Shown here piece by piece: positions 28,291 through 40,100 of a DNA stretch of 64,000 nucleotides (position 1 is the stretch's first letter; every line of letters starts with the position of its first letter). The notes under the pieces were generated by a model. It had not been told where the DNA came from, searched no databases, and was given only the letters and a program-made list of their open reading frames with translations. The position numbers were made by a program, and so were the translations under genes. The stretch covers positions 1-64,000 of the forward strand of contig ARYC01017194.1 of assembly GCA_000711775.1 (NCBI GenBank), read 5' to 3'. This DNA comes from Oxytricha trifallax (Eukaryota; Ciliophora; Spirotrichea; Sporadotrichida; Oxytrichidae).

Positions 28291-28940
28291 AAACACTCAC
28301 CCACCCCCTAAGGTGTACTTTTCAAATTGTATTCTGATAGAACTCGACCTCATGAGCAAAGTTATCTTAAGAACTAGCCGTACGAGGATAATAGTCCATT
28401 AAATAACCCACTTCCTAAGTCAGAAAATTATTATAATATCATAAAATTTGGCTTAAAAAGTTTTGACAAAATCTAAAAAATCATTATATTTTCCACTTTT
28501 TAATAATATTTTTGTCTTTTAATTAATTTGTCATGATAGAATTCAACATTTATCCTTATAAATTATTTGAAGCAAATTTATAGTATTTTTAATATATCAT
28601 AATATTACAAATTTTAGGCTATAACATATAATAAAAAGTTTTTTTTTAAACTAAAATTTGCTTCAAATAATATATAAGGATAAATGTTGAGTTCTATCAT
28701 GACAAATTAATTAAAAGACAAAATATTATTAGAAAGTGGAAATAGAATGTTTTTTTAAGATTTTTGTCAAAACTTGTTAAGCCAAATTTTATGATTATAT
28801 AATAATTTTCTGACTTAGGAAGTGGGTTATTTTAAAGACTATTATCCTCGTACGGCTAGTTCTTAAGATAACTTTGCTCAGGAGGTCGAGTTCTATCAGA
28901 ATACAATTTGAAAAGTACACCTTAGAGGGTGAGAGTCTTT
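28291..28940. repeat. foldback element 4 inserted in TBE-4
   Basis: Inverted repeat, arms about 290 bp (28291-about 28580 and about 28640-28940), outer ends AAACACTCACCC and GGTGAGAGTCTTT, with GGTGTACTTTTCAAATTG inside. TBE-5 lacks it at the equivalent place, so it is a later insertion. A clear target duplication is not visible. Confidence 0.88.
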
Positions 28941-29376
28941 GTCACTCAAGCCAAATTTTCTATTTTTATGCTTAATATTTTTAATTTTGGTACCAACTTT
29001 GATAAAATTCAGGTTGGTTCTGGTGCCAATTAGATTTTGAACCATATTGGATCTTTTCCATTAAAACTTTATTAGTTTAAAACTAGGTACTAATTAAGTT
29101 TTGGTACTATTAAATTGGTACCAATTAAATTTTTACGGAATTAGTACCAGTACTATATAAATTTAAACAAATTTAGTTCTAATTTAATGGAAATAAATTT
29201 ATAAAAATGGAGGTCCATCTCTGAAGTTTGTTACAGCCTCTGCCAGCTTTCTCCACGTATCCTTGCCAGGTTGACCTCCTTTGAGATACCCATATTTAAT
29301 ACTAAGATTTTTAACAGTAGGATCCAGAACTAAATATATTAAAATTTGAAATTAAATAACAAGAGAAGGAACAAGG

Positions 29377-30162
29377 ATGGAATCTATAAGTACTGCAATG
29401 AAGAGAGTTGAAGCTTAAGAAATGATCTCAAGATTTAGAAGCAAGGAAGATCTCTATCGATACCTCACTTAGCATGGTAAGCATATGACATATACTTAAT
29501 CACATACTATAGTGGGTTTATTCCTTCCAACGATGGAAGGTACCAAAATTTTATTCTTAAAAGCTATTCTATGCGATAAGAAGAAAGCCTTACAAACAAT
29601 GAAATTAAGTTTATAGAGATACCAAACTACCCAGAGATTTCAGTCACTAATCTCTACGAGGATGCTATAAAAAATGAAGAATTTGTAGTTTATCTTCCTA
29701 CCAAGAAACAACTCTCTAACAAGCTTCCAGAAAGGAGCTTCTTCTTTGGTGTTCTTGGCATTTTAAGAGAGAGTTATTTCAGAGAAATCATTGAAGAAGC
29801 TCACAAGAAACGCTATTCAATTTCTCCTGAAGATTAAAAGAAGCAAGACATACTAATAAGCGAGATTTGGCTCGAGGAGCTTAATAAGTATCCCTTCTTC
29901 TCTAGTAAGCTTTGATTTATAACTCTTTAGGGAAACCTGAAACTGGCATATTTTTAATGAAAGAGCATGCAAAGATTCATAGAGAGAGAAAGTCATAGAA
30001 TATTCATTAAGTGAGCAAGAGACTTTTTAAAGATGTAAAAGCTATATGAAATGAACATAGATGCAGGACCTTGCACTTAGAGAAAAAATATGGGCTTAAG
30101 CAAGCCATAAGAAGAGTAGAAGAAAGAGAAGCCTAATCCCTTTCTAGGTTAATTAAATATGC
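29377..30162 (+). pseudogene. TBE-4 22-kDa ORF, decayed
   Basis: Starts MESISTAMKRVEAQEM, intron with GTAAGC after LTQH. Compared with TBE-5, a base is lost near 29585 (KKALQTM) and the terminal TGA is changed. Core sequences are recognisable (IPNYPEISVTN, KRYSISPED). Confidence 0.78.
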
Positions 30163-30170
30163 CAACTTAT

Positions 30171-31232
30171 TCATTCATTTAAATCTAAGACTTATTAATA
30201 AAACATCATTCTTCCTTCTCTAGCACAAACTGTTGTCTTATCGATTCTCACTCTTTTGCAGCTACTCTGAATCAAGTCTACTGTATCTATAGCAAGTCAA
30301 GCATTAGGTGATAGAGCAGCAGTTTTTTGTAGTATCTCTTGATTTAACTCCAGTAGAATTCAATTCAATTAAATTAAGGGCTGTAAGAAACGTTGTTAAC
30401 AGGAGAAATCTTTAACTATTCATAAGCTTTTATAGACTCCTTAGTCTTATGAACTGATAGGTTATCAACCACGGGATGATCTCTTAATCGTTGTATTTAT
30501 CTCTCAGCTTATGTAGGAATTCTATGTATTACTCTCACTTAATAGAGCGAGGATGAATCACATAACTTTCTAAGCCAGAGTCTTCACTAATACCAGCTAA
30601 AAATGTTTGAGTTACAACCTTTACTTTCTAGTCGTAGACTTCTACATTAACATACTTCTTAAACCAAGACTTATTAATAAAGGTGTGACAGGTAAGCACG
30701 CTTCATCAGCCTGTATGAACTTGATTATATTGTCAATAGCCCTCTGCATTTAATCATATATATAGTTTAAATTAATTCTATAAAATAGCACTGTAAAATC
30801 AATCACTCTCTTCACTCTGTTGACTGTCTTGAAAGTAATACCATTTTTTCTCTAAACATTGGCTTTAGTCTAAGGAGTGATATGCATATCAGGAAACTTG
30901 CGATGAAACATTACTGCTTGCTAGTATAATGGATCGTGTGCCCAATACTTCAAAGTCTTCTAGTCACAGAGGAAGTCAATATGAGCCTGAGAGAACTTTC
31001 ATTTTCTTGCAGAATGCATTCAAGAACCAGAATAATAATGCTAAACAGCTAACTAGCAGTGATAACTAACAGTTGAGGCACTCTTGCGTAATTACTTTGC
31101 TATAGCTGCATAATTTAGTATAATTTTGGCTTAGTCTTTATTAATACACGAACCATACCTAAGCTTAAGCAGTAAATCTAAATATTACTCATCATAAATC
31201 GACCCTAAATTTCGCTAATTTCTATTTCTCAT
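30171..31232 (-). pseudogene. TBE-4 DDE transposase with premature TGA codons
   Basis: ATG at 31232, subfamily of TBE-5. In the part I translated, the N-terminal third, two TGAs occur: one shared with TBE-5 (in NSG-S/T-TGA-x-H, about 31007-31009) and a private one about eight codons later. The region coding for the second catalytic Asp is rearranged (about 30410-30500). Confidence 0.82.
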
Positions 31233-31335
31233 TTTGTAAATTGGCCTTATTTCTCTACCATCCCTAATAAGACCCCAACCATACCCTACAAATTAAATCA
31301 CTTATAAACCTCACTAAGGGGTTTTGGGGTTTTGA

Positions 31336-31560
31336 ATGTCTCACAACGATTACTTCGAAACAATATGTTTGAAGGATGTGAAGCAATAGACTGAGTAAGA
31401 AATAGATAAAAACAAAAGTGAATCAATGAAATAGATGACAGAGTATGTAAGAATCAAGCAAACTCTCGATTAGACTTATTATAAACAGATAGAATTATGG
31501 CAAAAAATAACCTCAGACCTCTCCCATACGATCCTTATGTGCATTCAGAGTAATTTAATT
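31336..31560 (+). CDS. unidentified coding segment (MDS) abutting TBE-4
   Basis: Open frame starting ATG at 31336, where the AAT target duplication of TBE-4 plus the next base makes the ATG. Coding-like composition: MSHNDYFETICLKDVKQQ, ESMKQMTEYVRIKQTLDQ, QIELWQKITSDL. Probably alpha-helical. Not recognised. The frame may continue from the left side of TBE-4 (ILEYI) or start here. The 3' MDS boundary is unclear. Confidence 0.5.
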
Positions 31561-31596
31561 AGATAAATTTACTATATTTATTTCAAAATAGTACCT

Positions 31597-31667
31597 TTAA
31601 AAACCCCAAACCATAAATAAATTCTATAGGAATCAAATACTTTTAAACCTCATTAAAAGGTTGTTTA
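31597..31667. mobile_element. solo, decayed TBE terminal repeat
   Basis: ACCCCAAACCATAAA through AACCTCATTAAAAGG resembles the right terminal repeat of TBE-4 (ACCCCAACCATACCC through AACCTCACTAAGGGG). No adjoining element remains. Confidence 0.6.
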
Positions 31668-32517
31668 ATTTTACTCATACCTTCAGTAAGCTATATTGTA
31701 CTAATATGCAGATTCAAGGCAGTTATCCAAGATTTATATTCTTTTTAACCATTTTTCATGGCATATTAAAATATAAATATAGTTTTTGTATGGTAATATT
31801 ATTTCTATCAATTAGAGGCAACTTTGATATTTATACCAATAAAATTATTGATTGATATTAATAGGCAAACAATTTATTTGGCTTTAATTTTTGGATATAT
31901 AAATTTATGCCAATTTTATAAATTATTTTAAAAACATTTGCAGGTACATCCCCCAGATTATTTATATTAAAATTCAATTCATTAATAAAGATTGTGTCAT
32001 TGCTAATATACATAATATTTAGTAAAATGTATATTATTTTTATATTAATTAATTATCTTTATTTTTGATCAAATTACTATTTTTAATAAGTTTGTTATTT
32101 TTTATTTTTAAGATATATGTTAAACAATAGGCGGATATAGTTAAAAAAAATGCATAATTCATTTATTTTATATAATCTAATTTATTTGACTTAATAACTA
32201 ATTAATTTAATAAAATTAAGTTTATCTTAAAATTTAAATTTCAAGTCATTATAAAATTAGTAATATAGGAGTTGCATGAGATATCAATGAATTTTCCGGT
32301 AAGCACTTTGACTTTAATAAAAACCTAAAGCTATTATTTGCAAATTTTTTAAATTATTAAAATAGATGATGAAAATTATTATATAAACTTGGTTGCTTTA
32401 GTTTTTAAAAGTAGGGCAAGTAGTAGTATAGGGTTTTATACTAAAGCAACTAAAATGATGAAATTGCTTAGTTAAATATTATAAAAGTTTCATCCCCTAA
32501 AATACATTTAAAATCTA
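31668..32517. other. non-coding AT-rich stretch
   Basis: No gene or repeat recognised. Probably IES or spacer. Confidence 0.5.
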
Positions 32518-32998
32518 AAAATACAAACGAACTAAATCTTTCAACCACCTTCTTTTCGACATACACAACTCCATTTACGAGCAAGACGACTACTAGTAGC
32601 CGGGTGATTAAAAGTATGATCTGATGCTTGACAATCTTGAATTTAACGATTTTCCGCTTTAATAGACATCTTTCAAACAGCGCCTAAACAATCTCTTCAG
32701 AAAAATATAAATAGAGAATAGAAGACATGGGGCAACTCAGATGAGCGGTTATTGCATTCTTGGGATGCGCTTTACGCTCTTCTATTCGACATTAGTGGAC
32801 GAGACCTTGAATGCAATATTCAAAATTGGGAGGGAAGATGGCGAGCGCCATATTGAAGGATCTGATGATGATTGGACACATTACCAAATCATGGTCTTAG
32901 ATCCTACGAGGGATATCTCGCTACCCCTCATCAGGTAAGCTGAAACAATAGTATTTAATAGCGTGATTTAGGGAAGGAGCACAACAAAACCTATTTGA
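32518..32998 (+). CDS. unidentified coding segment A
   Basis: GC content rises here. One frame is TGA-free to 32996-32998 (HLLFDIHNSIYEQDDYQQ, YDLMLDNLEFNDFPLQQ, FKIGREDGERHIEGSDDD). A second frame over 32650-32860 is equally protein-like (SWDALYALLFDISGRDLE) and repeats the LLFDI motif, so an IES or frameshift may switch frames. No ATG start and no recognised domain. Confidence 0.45.
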
Positions 32999-33009
32999 CT
33001 ATAAGAGCG

Positions 33010-33483
33010 ATGAGTGCGCGACTCCAAGCATATTTCTCATTATTTGCAATTGTCAGTACACTATTTGCAAGTAACCGCCATACATGTAAGGTCAATTCGT
33101 GTCCCCAAAGTCGACCCTAATGGAAAGAAAGCTTAGTCGCAATATTTGCTCAGATAACAAATAAACAACTTTTAAAGAAACAATGTAACTTAGCCTTAAC
33201 TTTCTTATTGCCTGCCATTATGGGCTGTAACCTATTAACAGCGAAGCTAAATGGAATAGCATTCCAGAGGTCCCTTTGTCCAAACTATAACCTTCTTGTG
33301 CAAAAGCATGAAACTTTTGAGCAAAAGCACTAACTCTAATGCTTTTCACTAAGCGAAATCTATATTTCTCTAGTGCAAAAGCTATTTGAATCAATACCTT
33401 CTAATTTAGGGTTTCAGGCACCCTGCTCTCTAGCCGTGCTACTTGTCTCTTTGGCGTCCGGGTTGGTTAAAGATTACCCATGA
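33010..33483 (+). CDS. unidentified coding segment B, possible secreted protein
   Basis: 158-codon frame from ATG 33010 to TGA 33481-33483. N-terminus MSARLQAYFSLFAIVSTLFA resembles a signal peptide and is followed by Cys-containing sequence (HTCKVNSCPQ). Not recognised. It is also open upstream of the ATG and may belong to the same gene as segments A and C. Confidence 0.45.
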
Positions 33484-34326
33484 GGATTGAGAAGATTCCT
33501 AAACAGCTTAGAGAGATAATGGGCCACACATTTAATTTAAGAAGTTTTGAATATTACACACTCCTATCGTCATGTGCAAATGAAGATGACTCATTATCTC
33601 GAAAATGAGAACAGCTGTCAGTGCAGGGATTTGTAACTCACTTGAAAAAAAACATGCTCTCTCGACTGTGGTGCTATTCTACAATGTTCATTCTCAAAAA
33701 ATGTCCAATTCGTCTGCAACAAGGTATGTGTATAAAAATCACGAACAGATTATCTCGATGTGAAAATTTCTCAAATTTGCTAATTCGACGAGTTTAAACG
33801 AGCATCGAGAGGCGACTTGGATATTGTAAGCAAGATACTATAACTATGAGCTGGTCTTGACAAACTGAAGGTGCTACCCTACACTCAGAAGTACCGAAGT
33901 ATTATCGACGAGGAATACCACACTGATGCGATGATCGCTCTCGACTGGGCCTTCTTGGAGGCAAAATCTGATAGCTAGGTGATATATTTGTAGACATGTC
34001 AACTACTGTTGAGAAGGACCTAGCAAATAGGGGCAGCAAGTACAACTAAAAGATATCAAGAAGAAGGTGGAAGGATTCATGAAACTGAGATGAAACACGA
34101 TTGTTCAACGATTCATAAAGACTCGGTCAAGCTCATGATGAGCTCCCACAACATACCCCTTAAGTTCCTCCTCAGGTTCAAGAACGCTCTCGCAAGAACT
34201 ACTATGGAGTCATTGACCAGTTAAGCTAAGAAATTCAGACATATAGCTGTAACAAGCGATGACTTTAAAGTTTTGGAGAGGATGGAACTGTTAAAGACTT
34301 TGAGAGAGAGATTTGCGAATTTGTGA
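33484..34326 (+). CDS. unidentified coding segment C
   Basis: Coherent pieces: RFLNSLERQWATHLIQEVLN; a Cys-rich stretch (CSLDCGAILQCSFSKN then FVCNKVC); FKRASRGDLDIVSKIL, which looks ankyrin-like; KVLPYTQKYRSIIDEEYH; and the C-terminus LERMELLKTLRERFANL before TGA 34324-34326. TGA codons at about 33638 and 33846 interrupt the chain, so unresolved IESs or decay are likely. Confidence 0.5.
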
Positions 34327-35872
34327 AGTGATTTAAATGGTATTTAGTTTCATATATTTTATTTGAATTTATTGTTATAGTCTTCAAAAAATTTTAAATA
34401 ATAGCTTATGGGGTTTATAAAAAATAAAAAAATATATATAATCATCATTTCATTTTATTAAAAAAATTTGAATTCTTAAAACATTTAATAAATAAGTTTA
34501 TTTTTTCTTAAATGAGCATTTCTTTGGAGTGGTTTTAGAAATATATTTAATGTATTATTATTTGTATAATTGATGAGCTTTTATAGGTCAAATTTTGGGA
34601 TAAATAAAATAATTATAAATTTATGTTACATTTACATTAATCAATTATACAATTATTAGATAAAAATGCTTTACTTAACAGTAAAAAAATTATGAATAAA
34701 ATAATTAATAATTAGAAGTAAAAGATTTTCTTTTACATTTAATTGTTATTTTTATGATTCTAAAAAACATTTAATGTATATTTTATAAATCATATTAATA
34801 TATCTACCAACTAAAAATTTAGTGCTGATCCTTACTTTCTGATCAATATAGTTGTTCTGGAAATATATTCTTTATTATATTATTCATCTCTGAAATTTGG
34901 AGCATTATTCAATCTCATTAAGATTTTATTCTAAAATTATGAATATAATAAAAAACTTATTGAACTTTGTTAAAGATTTATATAATTTTCCTCTCAACAC
35001 CAACATCTAATTGTTGAAGATATAAAAATCTACTATAAATTTGTAGAATTTATTTTAGCACAATATGACTGATTTTATTTTGCTTAGTTTAAAATTTAAA
35101 ATGAAAAAATTTACATTAAAGCCTCATAGATTCTTTGCTTTTTATTTAAATTAAATATTTTTGCTTAGAATTTTTTTGAATAATTAATTTTCGAAATCAT
35201 AATGTCATAGTCAATCAAAATAAAAAATTAATCTAAAACTTAAAATGAACTTATAGTTCTTCGAGTTTCAAGCTCTTTGAAATAACGAAATTCCCATTAT
35301 AAAATTTCTAGAATTTTTTCAACTCCTAGATTTTAAATTTGAAAACATATCCACTTAGATACTTCAATTTTTAAACTATGTACCAATATAATATGATATA
35401 AATCATGATTTAATTGAATAATTTTTTTTTGATTTTTCTTTTTTATTCCATTATTTTTTATAGTAAATCGAGTAGTATTACAAATAAGAAAACCTCAAAT
35501 AACAGTTTCTACTATGAATATATTTTTGGCATTAATTTAATAAAGAATAAGTTAAATTATTCATGGGGAAAAATACTATTATACGTTTAAAGATTTAATC
35601 ATTCATAATTAGAAATTTTGTGATGTAATCATTTTTAAGAAAGCTAACTAAAGATTGATCAAATTTTATTTATCACTAAATTTTCCAAATCTTATGTATT
35701 ATAAGTATCAATATTTCTATCACAAATCTAATATATTATAAAGATATCTGATAAATTCATTAATATTAATTTATATTTATTACGTGCTGTTTTCTTTAAT
35801 TCTTATCTTCACTGATTGATATTAATCCCTTCTCTTAAATAATATAGATCCTAATTAAGTATAATATTAAAA
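34327..35872. other. long AT-rich stretch
   Basis: About 1.5 kb of very AT-rich DNA. No gene, long palindrome or TBE similarity found. Likely germline-limited spacer plus the 5' flank of the next gene. Confidence 0.5.
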
Positions 35873-36664
35873 ATGATCAAAATCTCAGCTCTAGTTCTAG
35901 CTTTACTTTACTCTTCAGCTTCAGCATCAAGCTGCTGGCAAGACGCCTACGGTCGTGGTGTGGGACATGTTATCACTTCATGCCCAGCTGATTAAGAAAA
36001 GAATGGACTCTTGTGCTATCCAAAATGCAAGGAAGGTTTCTATGGCAATGGCCCAGTTTGCTGGTAAAATTGCCCAAGTGATTTCACTGATACCGGGGGA
36101 CATTGCCTCAAGCCATCAGCTTACGGTAGAGGTGTAGGCTATGCTCTATGGCACAAGGATAAGTGCTTTAATGAAAACTCACAAGGTTGTGAGAAATGGG
36201 GTGCAGTCTGGTACCCTAAATGTAAGGAGAGCTTCCACTACTTCGGATGCTGTGTCTGTTCACCAGATTGCCCATCAGGTACCACAGATATCGGTGTCTC
36301 CTGCCAAAAACAATCATATGGAAGAGGTTTCGGTTACCCACTTGGCTGTGCTGAAGGCCTTGTTATGTCAGGTGCTCTTTGCTATCCCCAGTGCAAGAAT
36401 GGCTACACTGGAAACGGCCCAGTTTGTTGGGAGTAGTGCCCAGCTGGCAAACACGCCTGCGGAGCTCTCTGCACAGACAGTCAAGATTAATGCACTGAAT
36501 CACTTAAGGATATTGTCAGCAGCGTTTTCACTCTTGCTGAAATTACTGCCAAAGCAGTTATGGGAGAGAAAATTGACATCGTTGAGATCCTCAAGGATGC
36601 TGGAAGCGTTGCCTACGATCTTGCTGATGCTGTCTGCGACCCACCTGCTAGCTTCATTCAATGA
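35873..36664 (+). CDS. secreted Cys-rich repeat protein
   Basis: Complete 263-residue ORF with no IES or intron. Signal peptide MIKISALVLALLYSSASAS. Three diverged Cys-rich repeats follow, each with YGRGxG, LCYPKCK or WYPKCK, an aromatic/Gly turn (GFYGNGPVCW, GYTGNGPVCW) and NCP/DCP/QCP. The C-terminal 60 residues are Cys-poor and helical (LKDIVSSVFTLAEITAKA, ILKDAGSVAYDLADA). The Cys pattern suggests a disulfide-rich extracellular or surface protein; the type is familiar in ciliates but of no known function to me. TAA and TAG encode Gln at five sites. Coding GC is clearly above the flanks. Confidence 0.92.
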
Positions 36665-37168
36665 AGCATGAACAAAAAAGTTACCTTGAATATTAAATGA
36701 ACAAAATAAGTAATCAAAAATTCATTATGGATTATTAATTCTCTATTCTGAAATTTTGACTCAAGATTTTTATAATGCTATTATTTTATTTATATTTAAA
36801 TTATAATCAATATCAGATGTATTGAATTTTTAAAATTCATTATTAAATAAAGAAATTTTTTTTTTAAATCTATTAAATTTATTTACTCCGTTAATTAAAA
36901 ATTAATAATTATTAAATTGCCTAATCCTTTGTGAAAAAATATTATAATTAATTATCGAAAAAATATTAATGCAAATACTATAGTTTATATTTTATTATCT
37001 ACTTACAGTTTATAAATTTTATTTTTTAAATAATGCTTGAATTTAAAAAAGATCTGAGTGAAACATATAATTATATTCATTGCGACTTTGTATATTCTGA
37101 GTAATAATATTATAATTAATAAAATGAAATAATAATAATAATGATAAAAGAGAGCAATCTCAGAATTT
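36665..37168. other. non-coding AT-rich stretch
   Basis: Intergenic between two convergent genes. Nothing recognised. Confidence 0.5.
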
Positions 37169-40100
37169 TCATCTTTTGTAAACTTTGATAGCAGCAAAAG
37201 TTGAAATTGAAAAAGAGTCTCTCATTCTAGATTGCCTAAGTTCACAAAAACCAGCTTATTGGAACACAAGTAGACTCATAAATGCTTCTACTGCTTGCGA
37301 TTTTGTTGATTTTTTAAGTGCGATCTCTTCAAACAATAGTTTAAATTATAAAGTGTTTATTTATGTTTTTTATAATAAAAACAGCAGAAATTCTTGTGAG
37401 GATTTTTCAAGATCTGAATTTATCTTATCAAGGAACTACAACCTCTTTTATGTCATATGTTTCTAAATGTTGTAGTTATGATGCACTCTTGAGAACATGT
37501 TGGAGGTTTCAAGGTCTCTTAGTGAAGGAAAATCCATAGACATCGATATTTGATTCATATCCCCCATCATTTCAGACATGTTATGATTATCTTGTCCTCC
37601 CATTCTTAAAAGATCATCGTCCCCTCCTTGTACATCGAGGAACTACCCTCCAAAAAGATCTCCATTCATATTTTCATTGTCAAATTCATTAAAATTCAAT
37701 CTTAGAGGTTCTATGCCATTAAGATTGTTGGATGAAGATGATCCATGATTTATAGAGGATAAATCTCTTAGCATTTAACCTCTGAGTTCGGTCATTTCAT
37801 TGCTCTTAGAGCCACTCAAGTTTTGTAGTAGATTCTGAATTTAATGCTTCTTTGCTGTCGAGATAACCAGGGTTTAATCTAAAGGGAGAAATGATGCACT
37901 ATTTGAGCTATTCATAAAGGCCATTGAATTTTCTAGTCCCGACGCAATATCAACTTTTGTAGAGAGCAAATCACAAATAAAATCATCAAAGACGTCGTTT
38001 TTATTTTTCTTTTGTGACTTGAAGTTAATTTGGTTCAGGATCATCTAAGTTTGAGCAAATATGATATCCTCAGGATTAAGTTCATTTTTCTTTTTCTGAA
38101 CTGTTTTGGCATCATAACCAAGCAAATATTCTTGAAACTTCTTATTCTTAAGAATACTAGCCCCTTTTTTGTTAGGTTTTTCAAGGGAGTGATCACTACA
38201 GATCAATTGCTCAGCATCAAAGAAAATGTCATTTTCTTACTCTTAAATCATCATATTTCCTTCTTTAAACGCTGAAGACAAAAAGTCTTGGCTCAGAGCT
38301 TCATTTAATTTGATCTTCATGTTTGTTTAGAGACCTTAATCATCGCTCATTAGAAAATTGTTGACAATATTTGATAAACCAAAATTCATGGCACTTTTTT
38401 ATCCAGATGAATTTAGCCCTTCTCCTATCGACTGCTATTGCATGTATATCTAGAGCTGCTCATTCATCACTTGGTCATAATCATAGCCATCAGGATTATC
38501 CATATTCAAAACCCCAAAACCCCTTAGTGAGGTTTATAAGTGCTTTGATTTGTAGGGTATAGTTGGGGTCTTATTGGGGTTAGTAGAGAAATTAGGTCTA
38601 TTTACAAAATGAGAAATAGAAATTAGCGAAATTTAGGCTCGATTTATGATGAGAAATATTTAGATTTACTGCTTCAGCTTAGGTATGGTACGAGTATTAA
38701 TATAGATTAAGTCAAACCAGTATTGAATTATGCAGCTATTGCAAAGCTCTTACACAAGAGTGCCTCTACTGTTAGGTATCACTGCATGTTAGCTGTTTAG
38801 CATTTTAATTCTGGTACTTGAAAGCATCCTGCTAGAAAATAAAAGTTCTCACAGCACCATATTGACTACCTCTGTGACTCTAAGACTTTAAAGTATTGGG
38901 CACACTTTCCTCTAGACTAGCGAGCTGTAATGTTTCATCGCAAGTTTCCTGATATGCGCATCTCTCCTTAGACTATAGCCAACATTTATAGAAGAAATGG
39001 TATTACTTTCAAGACTGTCAACAGAGTGAAGAGAGTGATTGATTTTACAGTGCCATTTTATAGTAATAATTTAAACTATATATATGATTAAATGCAGAGA
39101 GCTATTGATAATAACATCAAGTTCATACATGCAGATGAAGCTGTGTTTACGTTCAACACTTTTATTAATAAGTCATGGTACAAGAAGTATGATAACATAG
39201 AAGTTTATGACTAAAAAGTGAAGGTAGTCACCCATGCAATTTTAGCTGGTATAAGTGAAGATTCAGGCTTAGAGAGTTATGTGATTCACCCTCGCTCTAT
39301 TAAGCGAGAGTAGTATATAGAGTTCCTACATAAGCTCAGAGAGAAGTATAGCAACCAAGAGATCATCCTGTTTGTTGATAACCTTTCAGTTCATAAGACT
39401 AAGGAGTCTAAGAAAGCTTATGAAGACCTAAATATAACTCCTGTTTATAACGTTCCTTATAGTCCTTAATTTAATGGAATAGAATTCTACTGGAGTTAAA
39501 TCAAGACTCACTACAAGAAGCTGCTGCTGTATCATCTTATGCATGACTTGCCTATCGATTCAGTAGACTTGATTCAAAGCAGCTGTAAGAGAGTAAGCGT
39601 AGATAAGACAACAGTTTGTGCGAGAGAAGGAAGAATGAATGTTTATAAATAAGTTTTAGATTTAAACGAATGAATATATTCACATATTAAATTGGCCCAT
39701 AAAGGGGTTTGGCTTCTCTTTCTTCTCCTCTTCTTAAGGCTTGCTTGGACCCATATTTCTTCTCTTTGTGCCAGCTCCTGCATCTATGTTCATTTCTTCT
39801 AGCTTTTAGACATCTTTATAAAGTCTTTTGCTCACTTCATAAATAGTCTATGACTTTCTCTCTCTGTGAACCTTCGCATGCTCTTTCATTAGGAATATAC
39901 CAGTTCCAGGTTTCCCTACAAAGTTATGAATCAAAGCTTACTAGAGAGGAATGGGTGCTTCTTAAGCTCAGCGAGCCAGGTCTCGCTTATTAGTATGCCT
40001 TGCTTCTTTTAATCTTCAGGAGAAATAGAGTAGCGTTTTTTGTGAGCTTCTTCAATGATCTCTCTGAGATAACTCTCTCTTAAAGTGCCAAGAACTCCAA

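Larger units (their letters stand above)
26603..31334 (-). mobile_element. TBE-4, complete but decayed, with foldback insert
   Basis: The left end is degraded (CAAAACACCAAGACCC at 26603); the right end is perfect (31318-31334). AAT flanks both sides (26600-26602, 31335-31337). 4732 bp, reversed relative to TBE-3, subfamily of TBE-1/5. Order: kinase ORF (-), foldback 4, 22-kDa ORF (+), transposase (-). The spacer 28945-29376 contains many TTGGTACCAA-type palindromic subrepeats, also present in TBE-5 at about 40690-40860. Confidence 0.94.

Noticed and set aside
34327-35872. Hidden gene or palindrome in the 1.5-kb AT-rich stretch
   Set aside because: No coherent protein-like frame and no long inverted repeat could be found by eye.
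36141-36671. Standard-code ORF of 176 codons on the + strand
   Set aside because: It is an out-of-frame shadow of the Cys-rich gene 35873-36664, whose own frame has a signal peptide, Cys repeats and a clean TGA.
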